From the NCBI RefSeq assembly GCF_029717145.1, contig NZ_CP099222.1:992001-1056000 (forward strand): a DNA stretch of 64,000 nucleotides, read 5' to 3'. Source of the DNA: Citrobacter freundii (lineage in GTDB: Bacteria > Pseudomonadota > Gammaproteobacteria > Enterobacterales > Enterobacteriaceae). Positions 57,312-64,000 of the stretch are shown piece after piece. The position numbers were made by a program, and so were the translations under genes. The number at the start of each line of letters is the position of its first letter. Positions within the stretch are counted from its first letter, which is position 1. A model generated the notes under the pieces. The model was not told the origin of the DNA and ran no database searches. It saw only the letters and a program-made list of their open reading frames with translations.

Positions 57312-57743
57312 TTACATGCGCATGCCTACTGCCAGACGGTTAAAGCAGTTCATCAGGCTAATGGCGAACGTCAGATCGCTTATCTCTTTGGCGCTAAAAT
57401 GGTTCAGCAGCGGCAAATAAACGTCGTCTTCGGCGTGCGTCGAGGCGATGTGGGTAACGGATTCGGCCCATGCCAGCGCTGCGCGTTCCTGATCACTGAA
57501 ATGGTGGCTGACGCGCCATCCTGCCAGCGCATCCAGTTTGGCCTGTTCTACGCCAGACTTACGCAGGGCTTTACTGTGCATTTCCAGACAAAACGCGCAG
57601 CCGTTGATTTGCGAGACCCGCAGGTAAATCAACTCCGTCAGTGTAGGCTCCAACGCGCAGTTTTCCAGCGCTTTGCTGGCCTGAACCAGAGCGTTATAGA
57701 TTTCAGGGCTAAGTTCATAATAGGGCTGGCGTAACATCGTCAT
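57312..57743 (-). CDS. AhpD-like carboxymuconolactone decarboxylase family protein
   Basis: A 143-residue protein of the CMD/AhpD family. The redox motif NGCAFCLEMH has the CxxC-x3-H layout of alkylhydroperoxidase AhpD proteins. I chose ATG 57743 (MTMLRQPYYELSPE) because GAGGAG precedes it; the frame runs further upstream across the promoter. It is divergent from a MocR-type regulator, which probably controls it. E. coli K-12 has ygaM, not this gene, next to nrdH. Its substrate is unknown. Confidence 0.85.
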   Translation of the reverse strand: MTMLRQPYYELSPEIYNALVQASKALENCALEPTLTELIYLRVSQINGCAFCLEMHSKALRKSGVEQAKLDALAGWRVSHHFSDQERAALAWAESVTHIASTHAEDDVYLPLLNHFSAKEISDLTFAISLMNCFNRLAVGMRM

Positions 57744-57758
57744 GGTATTTCTCCTCGT

Positions 57759-57787
57759 TTGGATGACCCGCAATGTATCACTATAAT
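57759..57787 (+). promoter_or_regulatory. Promoter of the MocR-type regulator gene
   Basis: TTGGAT (57759-57764), a 17-bp spacer and TATAAT (57782-57787) point towards the regulator gene; the final T of the -10 begins the operator repeat. Confidence 0.65.
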
Positions 57788-57830
57788 GGTCTGCTAAAGA
57801 GAGCCATATTGTTATCAAAAAAGCAGACCA
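57787..57830. promoter_or_regulatory. Inverted-repeat operator in the divergent gap
   Basis: TGGTCTGCT (57787-57795) and its exact complement AGCAGACCA (57822-57830) lie 26 bp apart, directly after the -10 and directly before the regulator start. This suits autoregulation by a dimeric MocR/PdxR-type protein. Confidence 0.6.
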
Positions 57831-57833
57831 TAA

Positions 57834-59168
57834 ATGCCACGCTATCAGCAAATCGCCCGTCAGTTAAAAACCGCTATTGAGAAAGGGGAACTTAAGCCTG
57901 GCACACGCTTGCCGTCCAGCCGCACCTGGTCCCAGGAACTGGGCGTTTCACGCTCGACGGTGGAAAACGCCTACGCAGATCTGGTGGCGCAAGGCTGGCT
58001 GGAACGACGCGGGCAGGCCGGAACGTTTGTCAGTCAGCAACTGCGACTGGACACTTCGCCCGTTGCACCAACGGTCTTTGCCGGAGAAAACCCTACACCG
58101 CAACTTTTTCAGATGGGATTACCGGCGCTCGATCTCTTTCCCCGCGAAGTCTGGGCGCGGGTGATGGGGCGGCGTTTACGCACGCAGACACGTTCCGATC
58201 TCGCCTTGGGTGATGTCAGCGGCGAACTGTTGCTACGCCAGGCGATCGTTGATTATCTGCGCGTATCCCGCAGTATTGAGTGCCTGCCAGAGCAGATTTT
58301 TATTACTTCGGGCTATGCGGCCTCCATGACCTTAATCCTGCGGGCGCTGGCAAATCCCGGCGCAGGGATGTGGGTAGAAGATCCCGGTTTTCCGCTGATC
58401 CGCCCCGTTATAACGCAGGAACAGGTTGAACTGCTGCCCGTCCCGGTCGATGGCGAGGGGCTGGATGTGGGCGCCGGGATCCGTGACTACCCGCAGGCGC
58501 GTTTTGCCCTCCTCACGCCAGCCCATCAAAGTCCGTTGGGCGTTGCTCTCTCGCTTGACCGTCGACACCAATTGCTGGAGTGGGCCGCCCATGCGCGGGC
58601 ATGGATCATTGAAGATGACTACGACAGCGAGTTTCGCTACCACGGAAAACCGCTGCCGCCGCTAAAAAGCCTGGATGCGCCGCAGCGGGTGATTTATGCC
58701 GGTACCTTCAGCAAATCATTATTTCCGGCTTTACGTACAGCCTGGTTGGTGGTGCCGGTGACGGAGGTCGCGCGCTTTCGCCGCCAGGCGGCGCTGACGG
58801 CTTGTAACGTGCCGCTGTTATGGCAGCAAACGCTGGCGGATTTTATTCGTGATGGCCATTTCTGGCGGCACCTGAAAAAAATGCGCCAACACTATGCCCA
58901 GCGGCGTCAGTGGATGGAAAGTGCGCTGACGGAATACGGCTTTACCGTTGTACCTCAGCAAGGCGGAATTCAACTGGTGATATCGGTGAGCGGCGAAGAT
59001 ACGGCGTTGGTGCGCAAAGCGAATCAGGCTGGCCTGGCGGTTCAGGCGTTAAGCCAATGGCGAATAACTTCAACGGGAGAGGGCGGTATATTACTGTCAT
59101 TTACCAATATCCCGTCGGTGGAAATGGCCCGGCAGGCCGCCCGTCAACTTCGGCTGGCAATAACCTGA
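57834..59168 (+). CDS. MocR/PdxR-family transcriptional regulator
   Basis: A 444-residue fusion of a GntR winged helix (about 1-70, LKPGTRLPSSRTWSQELGVSRSTVENAYADL) and an aminotransferase-like domain. The pyridoxal phosphate lysine is likely that in YAGTFSKSLFPALR, and the aspartate segment IIEDDYDSEFRY is intact. Such proteins sense PLP or amino compounds. It is divergent from the AhpD-like gene with a shared operator. E. coli K-12 lacks it here. The exact ligand cannot be told. Confidence 0.88.
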   Translation: MPRYQQIARQLKTAIEKGELKPGTRLPSSRTWSQELGVSRSTVENAYADLVAQGWLERRGQAGTFVSQQLRLDTSPVAPTVFAGENPTPQLFQMGLPALDLFPREVWARVMGRRLRTQTRSDLALGDVSGELLLRQAIVDYLRVSRSIECLPEQIFITSGYAASMTLILRALANPGAGMWVEDPGFPLIRPVITQEQVELLPVPVDGEGLDVGAGIRDYPQARFALLTPAHQSPLGVALSLDRRHQLLEWAAHARAWIIEDDYDSEFRYHGKPLPPLKSLDAPQRVIYAGTFSKSLFPALRTAWLVVPVTEVARFRRQAALTACNVPLLWQQTLADFIRDGHFWRHLKKMRQHYAQRRQWMESALTEYGFTVVPQQGGIQLVISVSGEDTALVRKANQAGLAVQALSQWRITSTGEGGILLSFTNIPSVEMARQAARQLRLAIT

Positions 59169-59291
59169 TCCAGCGCCATGCTTAAGATAGCCGCCTCACT
59201 CTCTTCATGCGTTTATGGACTTTTCTGAAAGCGTTGCTAATGCTGAATCAGGTAAGGTAAGCCCGCGGTAAAAGATAACGAGGAAAAATAT

Positions 59292-59642
59292 ATGTATTTA
59301 AGACCCGATGAGGTGGCGCGCGTACTTGAGAAAGTAGGCTTTACCGTGGATGTAGTGACGCAGAAAGCGTACGGTTATCGACGTGGCGAAAACTATGTGT
59401 ATGTTAATCGTGAAGCGCGTATGGGACGCACAGCATTAGTGATCCACCCCACGTTAAAAGAACGAAGTTCTTCGTTAGCGGATCCGTCAACGGATATTAA
59501 AACCTGCGATCACTATCAGCAATTCCCGCTTTATTTAGCCGGAGAAACCCATGAACATTATGGTATTCCACACGGCTTCAGCTCGCGTATTGCGCTGGAA
59601 CGTTATTTAAATGGGTTGTTTGGTGACGTGAGTACAAACTAA
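59292..59642 (+). CDS. ygaC: YgaC, DUF2002 family protein
   Basis: A 116-residue soluble protein nearly identical to E. coli YgaC ([20 protein letters not shown]). Its function is not known; in E. coli it is Fur-regulated. It converges on alaE across a strong hairpin. Confidence 0.92.
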   Translation: MYLRPDEVARVLEKVGFTVDVVTQKAYGYRRGENYVYVNREARMGRTALVIHPTLKERSSSLADPSTDIKTCDHYQQFPLYLAGETHEHYGIPHGFSSRIALERYLNGLFGDVSTN

Positions 59643-59645
59643 AGA

Positions 59646-59668
59646 CGCGACTGGCGGGGCCAGTCGCG
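59646..59668. terminator. Hairpin between ygaC and alaE
   Basis: A perfect 10-bp stem (CGCGACTGGC/GCCAGTCGCG) with a 3-nt loop lies between the convergent genes. It lacks a T run, so termination may need another factor. Confidence 0.6.
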
Positions 59669-59677
59669 AAGAGACGT

Positions 59678-60127
59678 TTAGGCTTTCGCCTGATGATAGC
59701 TGCTGACTTTAAACAGGCGGCGGCAATAATCAAGGAAGTAGCCGTACACTGCACCCATCAACATTGAAACCACGATGTTGGAACTGACGGCCGCCGTGAT
59801 CTGGTGCCAGTCTGCGCCAACCGTGAGCAGAATGACCACATACACCGGTGACTGGAAGGTCACGTATGCCAGCACATCCGCCAGATTTTTTGCCCATCCC
59901 GCCGGTGTGGCTTTACGCGCTGCACGCATAAACAGATCGCGGTACATACCGTAAGGCCAGGCGATCAGAATGTTGACAGGAATCGCCACCAGTCGGGAAG
60001 AGAGCGACTGCTCAAAGGTCATTCCGGAAAGGAATACTTCAATCAACATGTTCACGACAGAACAGTAAACAACCATCGCGAACGTGTCTGCTACAGCATG
60101 ACGCAAGCGTGACTGCGGAGAGAACAT
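59678..60127 (-). CDS. alaE: AlaE, L-alanine exporter
   Basis: A 149-residue inner-membrane protein with four hydrophobic segments, the length of E. coli AlaE (formerly ygaW). It exports alanine and prevents toxic build-up from dipeptides. A 17-bp palindrome lies 29 bp before its start. Confidence 0.95.
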   Translation of the reverse strand: MFSPQSRLRHAVADTFAMVVYCSVVNMLIEVFLSGMTFEQSLSSRLVAIPVNILIAWPYGMYRDLFMRAARKATPAGWAKNLADVLAYVTFQSPVYVVILLTVGADWHQITAAVSSNIVVSMLMGAVYGYFLDYCRRLFKVSSYHQAKA

Positions 60128-60615
60128 GTTAATGCTCCTTGTAAGAAGAGGTAAAAAGGTATCGTATACCTTGTTTCTAGTGATTTGTTTTGCTGCTTTC
60201 GCGTTTCAATAGGATATCTGCCTGCATAATAACTATCAACTAGCTTAAAATTTTTATTTATTGTCTTTTTGTCGATAAAATGCTCTGCAATGGTCTGTTT
60301 TTTGTTCGTTTTGGCATTTTCGTTGTCATGTTGATTAAATGTCTTTCAAATCATTATGTTATATTGATTTGTTTTTCTGGTTTTTTTACGAACTTTTCTA
60401 GATGTTTTTGAATATTACGCCGACATATTTATTTTTATTATCGGGTCATTACAAAATTGCATTGCAGGATGCCCCTGCGATGGGGTGATAAATATTAAGG
60501 TAACGTTTTGATTAATAGCTCGAGATCGACAGGGGCTGGAAATAGAATAATCAATCGAATATAATTTTTGCTGTAATACCATTTTTGCTTTATGCGTTAA
60601 AGAGGTTTTATTAAT
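60128..60615. other. A/T-rich gap between alaE and stpA
   Basis: No gene seen. The gap is very A/T-rich with many T tracts (for example around 60295-60385), the kind of curved DNA bound by H-NS and StpA, which fits known cross-regulation of stpA. The left end holds the palindrome AAGGTATCGTATACCTT (60156-60172). I could not place the stpA promoter with confidence. Confidence 0.6.
60156..60172. promoter_or_regulatory. Palindrome upstream of alaE
   Basis: AAGGTAT and ATACCTT flank CGT, making a perfect 17-bp dyad 29 bp before the alaE start. It is placed like an operator; the binding protein is unknown. Confidence 0.4.
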
Positions 60616-61017
60616 ATGAGTTCAATGTTAAAAAACTTAAATAATATCCGCTCGCTGCGTGCAATGGCTCGTGAATTTCCGGTCGATGTACTGGAAGATA
60701 TGCTGGAAAAATTCAGGGTGGTCACCAAAGAACGACGTGACGAGGAAGAACAGTTACAGCGCCAGCGTGCAGAACAGCAGGAAAAAATTAATACGCTGCT
60801 GGCGCTGATGAAAGCAGATGGGATTGAGCCAGAAGAGTTGCTAAGCATGACGACGGTGACGTCGCGAGCAGTTAAAAAACGTCAGCCGCGCCCGGCAAAA
60901 TATCGTTTTACCGATCTCAATGGTGAAGTGAAAACCTGGACTGGACAAGGCCGCACGCCAAAACCTATTGCGCAGGCGCTGGCTGCCGGTAAATCACTCG
61001 ATGATTTTTTGATCTAA
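60616..61017 (+). CDS. stpA: StpA, H-NS-like nucleoid protein
   Basis: A 133-residue H-NS paralogue. The N-terminal dimerisation region is MLKNLNNIRSLRAMAREFPVD, a coiled coil follows, and the C-terminal DNA-binding motif KTWTGQGRTPKPI is intact. It silences A/T-rich genes and acts as an RNA chaperone. The downstream order matches E. coli; a terminator follows. Confidence 0.95.
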   Translation: MSSMLKNLNNIRSLRAMAREFPVDVLEDMLEKFRVVTKERRDEEEQLQRQRAEQQEKINTLLALMKADGIEPEELLSMTTVTSRAVKKRQPRPAKYRFTDLNGEVKTWTGQGRTPKPIAQALAAGKSLDDFLI

Positions 61018-61025
61018 TTAGCAAG

Positions 61026-61052
61026 GCGGTGAGAGTGTCTCACCGCTTATTT
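61026..61052 (+). terminator. stpA terminator
   Basis: GCGGTGAGA, loop GTG and TCTCACCGC, followed by TTATTTTC. Confidence 0.85.
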
Positions 61053-61232
61053 TCAGCAAACGCCAAAATCGCCGTCTTCGCTATATCGGGTGACATCTGC
61101 TGCTTTCAGGGTGAATTTTTCACCGCTTTCATTACTGGCCTGCACGGCCACAATCTGCTCGTCATTCACTTCAACAACTTTCAATTTTGGTCCGCCCATA
61201 CGCGGTTGAACCAGATCGCCGGGTTTAAACAT
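61053..61232 (-). CDS. DUF2158-type small protein
   Basis: A 59-residue protein starting MFKPGDLVQPRMGGPKLKVV, which has the FKPGDxVxxxxGGPxMxV pattern of the DUF2158 (YodC-like) family. I chose ATG 61232, preceded by GGAGG, over an earlier in-frame ATG. Function unknown. It lies downstream of ygaP in the same orientation, 80 bp away. I do not recall this gene at this site in E. coli K-12. Confidence 0.75.
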   Translation of the reverse strand: MFKPGDLVQPRMGGPKLKVVEVNDEQIVAVQASNESGEKFTLKAADVTRYSEDGDFGVC

Positions 61233-61312
61233 ACTGTCCTCCGTTCTTGATGGCAAAACCCACCATAGATCAGGGCCATCGGCGGGTACAGCGCTGTTTC
61301 ACTGATTACCGC

Positions 61313-61840
61313 TTAATGAGTACGCCGATTCCAGGGCATTTTATCCAGCAGCCGCGCCATGCCGCAGAAGCCGGTAACGCCTGCCAGGATAAGCCCCGCG
61401 CCGACAAAGCCGCTGAGCAGAAAGAAGGCGCTGCCAACGGCGTAACCGAGAACCACGCCGAGTAAGATAAGACTGCCTGCGGCAATCTGCACCTGGCGCA
61501 TCAGCGGTAACGGCTGTGATTTATCTTCTACGACCGGCAAACCTGCTGCCTTCCAGGCGTCGATTCCCCCCTCAAGCAGCCAGCACTGGGCTGGTGCAGC
61601 AATTGCACTCAGTTTTGTGGCCGCATTTTGTGTGCGCTTACCCGACTGGCAGTGAAAAATAATGCGATCAGCGCGTAAGTTATCCGGCAATAACCCCTGG
61701 TCGAGCACGGACAACGGTGCCAGATACGCCTGCGGAATATGTTCGCGCAGATACTCATCGGCATCACGAATATCAATCAGTTTGGCTCCTTGCGCTAACA
61801 GCGTCTGCGCCTCGCGCGGGGAAATCGTCCCAATGGTCAT
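61313..61840 (-). CDS. ygaP: YgaP, membrane-associated rhodanese
   Basis: A 175-residue protein with a rhodanese domain (active cysteine in FHCQSGKRT, about residue 64) and two C-terminal helices (from about 120). The E. coli protein has sulfurtransferase activity. It lies 9 bp after ygaV and is probably co-transcribed. Confidence 0.95.
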   Translation of the reverse strand: MTIGTISPREAQTLLAQGAKLIDIRDADEYLREHIPQAYLAPLSVLDQGLLPDNLRADRIIFHCQSGKRTQNAATKLSAIAAPAQCWLLEGGIDAWKAAGLPVVEDKSQPLPLMRQVQIAAGSLILLGVVLGYAVGSAFFLLSGFVGAGLILAGVTGFCGMARLLDKMPWNRRTH

Positions 61841-61849
61841 GTTGGCTCC

Positions 61850-62149
61850 TTACGGGCAATACAGTGTTTTTAATGTGGCGATGAGGGAATTCACCGCCGC
61901 ATTTTTGATGAAGTAGAGAATGCGCTGAGCATCACGTTGGCGGTCTATTAATCCTTCTTCGCGCATCCGCGCCAGATGCTGGGAGGTGGCAGAGGGGCTG
62001 AGTCCGGTGATCCGTGCGAGCTCACCCGCGCTGGTGCCTGGCGACCCGCAAAGCATGCACAAAATGAGCAACCGCTTCGGGTTGCTCATTGCTTTTAGCA
62101 AGCTGGCGGCCTGTTCAGCGCTGGCCTGGAGTTGTTCGAGTTCAGTCAT
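61850..62149 (-). CDS. ygaV: YgaV, ArsR-family regulator
   Basis: A 99-residue winged-helix repressor (NPKRLLILCMLCGSPGTSAGELA; SPSATSQHLARMREEGLI) of the BigR/SqrR-like kind associated with sulfide or persulfide sensing. The conserved cysteines in the LCMLCG region and at the C-terminal CP suit that role. First gene of ygaVP. Confidence 0.95.
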   Translation of the reverse strand: MTELEQLQASAEQAASLLKAMSNPKRLLILCMLCGSPGTSAGELARITGLSPSATSQHLARMREEGLIDRQRDAQRILYFIKNAAVNSLIATLKTLYCP

Positions 62150-62333
62150 ATTTATTTAAGTAATTGCTAAATTAAGCATAGTCTAAAATAAAGAGACAGC
62201 TTACGCCAGCGTCAAGAGCGTAAAGGAGGGTAAAACAGCAGGGCGAGACGGGTGGAGTTAGCTACACTGATTATTCTTAGAGATAAAATCTCTTTCTAAA
62301 CAATGATTAATTTTTTGCTTGTAGGGAGTGTGT

Positions 62334-62492
62334 ATGGGTTTCTGGAGAATAGTTTTAACGATCATTTTACCTCCGCTTGGCGTGCTGCTGGGCAAAGGTT
62401 TTGGCTGGGCGTTTATCCTCAATATTGTGCTGACGCTGCTGGGCTATATCCCAGGTCTGATCCACGCTTTCTGGGTACAGACCCGCGATTAA
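62334..62492 (+). CDS. yqaE: YqaE, Pmp3-family membrane protein
   Basis: A 52-residue proteolipid (MGFWRIVLTIILPPLGVLLG...) with two hydrophobic helices and the PPLGV and PGxIHAF motifs of the Pmp3/UPF0057 family. GTAGGGAG precedes the start. Its stop overlaps the csiR stop on the other strand by 4 bp. In E. coli it is linked to envelope stress. The gene kbp, next to it in E. coli, is absent. Confidence 0.93.
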   Translation: MGFWRIVLTIILPPLGVLLGKGFGWAFILNIVLTLLGYIPGLIHAFWVQTRD

Positions 62493-63181
62493 ACTTTTTC
62501 TGCCAGCAGTTTGCCGGACATCGCCTGCTGAATAATCGGAATCGGCGTCAGCAGGTGCTGGCGCATTAATTCACTGGCGCGTACGGCATCGCGCGCCAGA
62601 ATTGCGTCGGTCAGCGTCTGATGCTGATCGTGTTTATCTTCCAGCATTTCCACCGACAGCACCGTTTTATGCAGCCAGATAAACCGGTAGCGCGCCGCCA
62701 GAGAGAACAGCCGTTCACGCATTTGCAGCAGATACTGCGACCCACAGCCGGCAACAATCGCCGTATGAAACGCCTGATGGCGCTGATCCCATTCATCCAG
62801 CATCTCTTCGCTGGCATCAACGGCTTCCAGTTTGCTGAGCATATGCGCGCGCGCCAGAATTTCCGCTTCCCAGGCGTCGTCGCCGCGTTCGATAGCCAGA
62901 CTTACCAGCATGGCTTCCATATTGGCGCGGGCGTCAAAAATATCCAGCAGCTCCTGCTCAGACATTGACGCCACACGATACCCTTTCTGATTGACCACCG
63001 TGACCAGTCGCTCCGCCACCAGCTGCGAAAGCGCCTCGCGCAACGGTCCTACGCCGAGTTCATAGCGTGACGTCAGCAGACTCATTCGCAATTTTTCATC
63101 GGGCTGAAACACCCCGCGGATAATGTCGTTCTTGAGCCAGCGGTATCCATCAATGGCCGTCGGTTGGGAAATGGCGGTCAT
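62489..63181 (-). CDS. csiR: CsiR (GabC), GntR-family repressor of gab
   Basis: A 230-residue FadR-subfamily regulator with an N-terminal winged helix (LLTSRYELGVGPLREALSQLVAE) and an all-helical ligand domain. It is the repressor of the csiD-gab operon in E. coli. Its C-terminus is ten residues longer than in E. coli and ends against yqaE, which suggests that a deletion removed kbp and altered the 3' end of csiR. Confidence 0.92.
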   Translation of the reverse strand: MTAISQPTAIDGYRWLKNDIIRGVFQPDEKLRMSLLTSRYELGVGPLREALSQLVAERLVTVVNQKGYRVASMSEQELLDIFDARANMEAMLVSLAIERGDDAWEAEILARAHMLSKLEAVDASEEMLDEWDQRHQAFHTAIVAGCGSQYLLQMRERLFSLAARYRFIWLHKTVLSVEMLEDKHDQHQTLTDAILARDAVRASELMRQHLLTPIPIIQQAMSGKLLAEKV

Positions 63182-63226
63182 GGTCTTACTCCTGAAAAGG
63201 TGTCCCGGCCTGCGCCGGGAACAGGT

Positions 63227-64000
63227 TTAGCGCGTACTGTGCAACGGTGCTTTTTGCCACGATAGCAGTTTTTTCCAGCGCGCCATAATCGGCACGGTGC
63301 AAATGATCGAGATGGCGAGCAGCCCGGTTGAGATGACTTCCAGCTGTTGTGCCGGACGAAACAGCATCGCCACCAGTACAAAGCCAATAAAACCGATCAC
63401 CAGCCACGTCAGCCACGGATAGAGCCACATTTTCATCTTGATATCTGCACCTTCCGCCAGCAGGATTTTGCGCATCCGCAGTTGGGAAACAGCAATGACC
63501 AGATAGACCAGCAGCGCGATGGCACCAGAGCTGTCGATGAGAAATTTAAACACTTTTGCCGGTGCGTAATAATTCACGATCACGGTGAGAAACGCCGCCC
63601 CGGTAGAGAGTAGCACGGCGACATAAGGCGTTTTGCTGCGGTTGAGTTTACCCATAAAGGCCGGGGCATCACCGCGACGGCTCAGGGAATACAGCATACG
63701 GGAGGAGGTATACAGCGCTGAGTTCAGACAGCTGGTGACTGACAGCAAAATGACACAGTCCATGATCAGCTTAGCGTGCGGGATATGCAGTAACTCCAGC
63801 ACCGAGCGGTAAGAGCCCACCTCTTTCAGCCCCGGCATATTCCAGGGGATTAGCGCGACCACCACAAAAATGGAACACAGATAGAAAATGGAGATACGCC
63901 AGATGACCGAGTTCGTGGCGCGCACGATGTGTTTATCCGGCGTGTCGGACTCGGCGGCAGCAATGGTGACAATTTCTGCGCCCATAAAAGAGAACATGGT
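63227..64000 (-). CDS. gabP: GabP, 4-aminobutyrate permease (C-terminal part)
   Basis: The last 257 codons of an APC-superfamily amino acid permease; the 5' end is beyond the window. The segment MFSFMGAEIVTIAAAES and the following helices match GabP, which imports GABA with protons. It lies 45 bp before csiR, with a small GC-rich hairpin in the gap. Truncation is due only to the window edge. Confidence 0.93.
   Translation of the reverse strand, partial: TMFSFMGAEIVTIAAAESDTPDKHIVRATNSVIWRISIFYLCSIFVVVALIPWNMPGLKEVGSYRSVLELLHIPHAKLIMDCVILLSVTSCLNSALYTSSRMLYSLSRRGDAPAFMGKLNRSKTPYVAVLLSTGAAFLTVIVNYYAPAKVFKFLIDSSGAIALLVYLVIAVSQLRMRKILLAEGADIKMKMWLYPWLTWLVIGFIGFVLVAMLFRPAQQLEVISTGLLAISIICTVPIMARWKKLLSWQKAPLHSTR

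Overview
The window is a chromosomal segment of an enteric gammaproteobacterium close to Escherichia, Salmonella and Citrobacter. Most proteins match E. coli K-12 families in length and sequence, and gene order largely follows the E. coli hyc-asc-nor-srl-recA-gshA-emr-proU-nrd-stpA-gab block, read in the opposite orientation. An intact asc operon, an intact ygaY-type transporter and several genes not found here in K-12 suggest Citrobacter or a near relative. This is inferred from remembered gene orders, not from a database search.

Layout. 1-8.2 kb: 5' end of hypA, then the divergent formate hydrogenlyase operon hycABCDEFGHI behind sigma-54 promoters. 8.2-8.7 kb: a small SymE-like toxin gene with a LexA-type box. 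8.7-12.9 kb: the aryl-beta-glucoside system ascBF with its divergent LacI-type repressor ascG. 13-16 kb: hydN and hypF, which serve hydrogenase maturation. 16-20.4 kb: the nitric oxide reductase norVW and its activator norR, with three NorR boxes and a sigma-54 promoter. 20.4-25.5 kb: the sorbitol operon srlAEBD-gutM-srlR-gutQ, interrupted between gutM and srlR by a palindromic repeat. 25.7-32.4 kb: housekeeping genes mltB, pncC, recA, recX, alaS and csrA. 32.8-33.4 kb: one tRNA-Ser and four identical tRNA-Arg genes. 33.5-36.8 kb: yqaB, yqaA, gshA, the sRNA micA and luxS.

37.1-42.8 kb is an accessory catabolic locus of a GPH-type sugar symporter, a carbohydrate porin and a family 3 glycoside hydrolase with inverted domain order. 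It has no regulator of its own, but an AscG-like operator lies 27 bp before its first gene. This suggests that uptake and hydrolysis of another beta-glycoside is tied to the asc repressor 25 kb away.

42.8-57.1 kb returns to the E. coli order: emrAB-mprA, ygaZH, ygaY, proVWX and nrdHIEF. A complete 768-bp IS1 with a perfect 9-bp target duplication sits between nrdF and proV, at the expected -35 region of the proU P1 promoter. The proximal P2 promoter is intact. 57.3-59.2 kb holds a divergent pair (an AhpD-like protein and a MocR/PdxR-type regulator) where K-12 has ygaM. 59.3-64 kb holds ygaC, alaE, stpA, a DUF2158-type gene, ygaP, ygaV, yqaE, csiR and the C-terminal part of gabP. The kbp (ygaU) gene expected between yqaE and csiR is missing. 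REP/BIME palindromes occur in many intergenic gaps.
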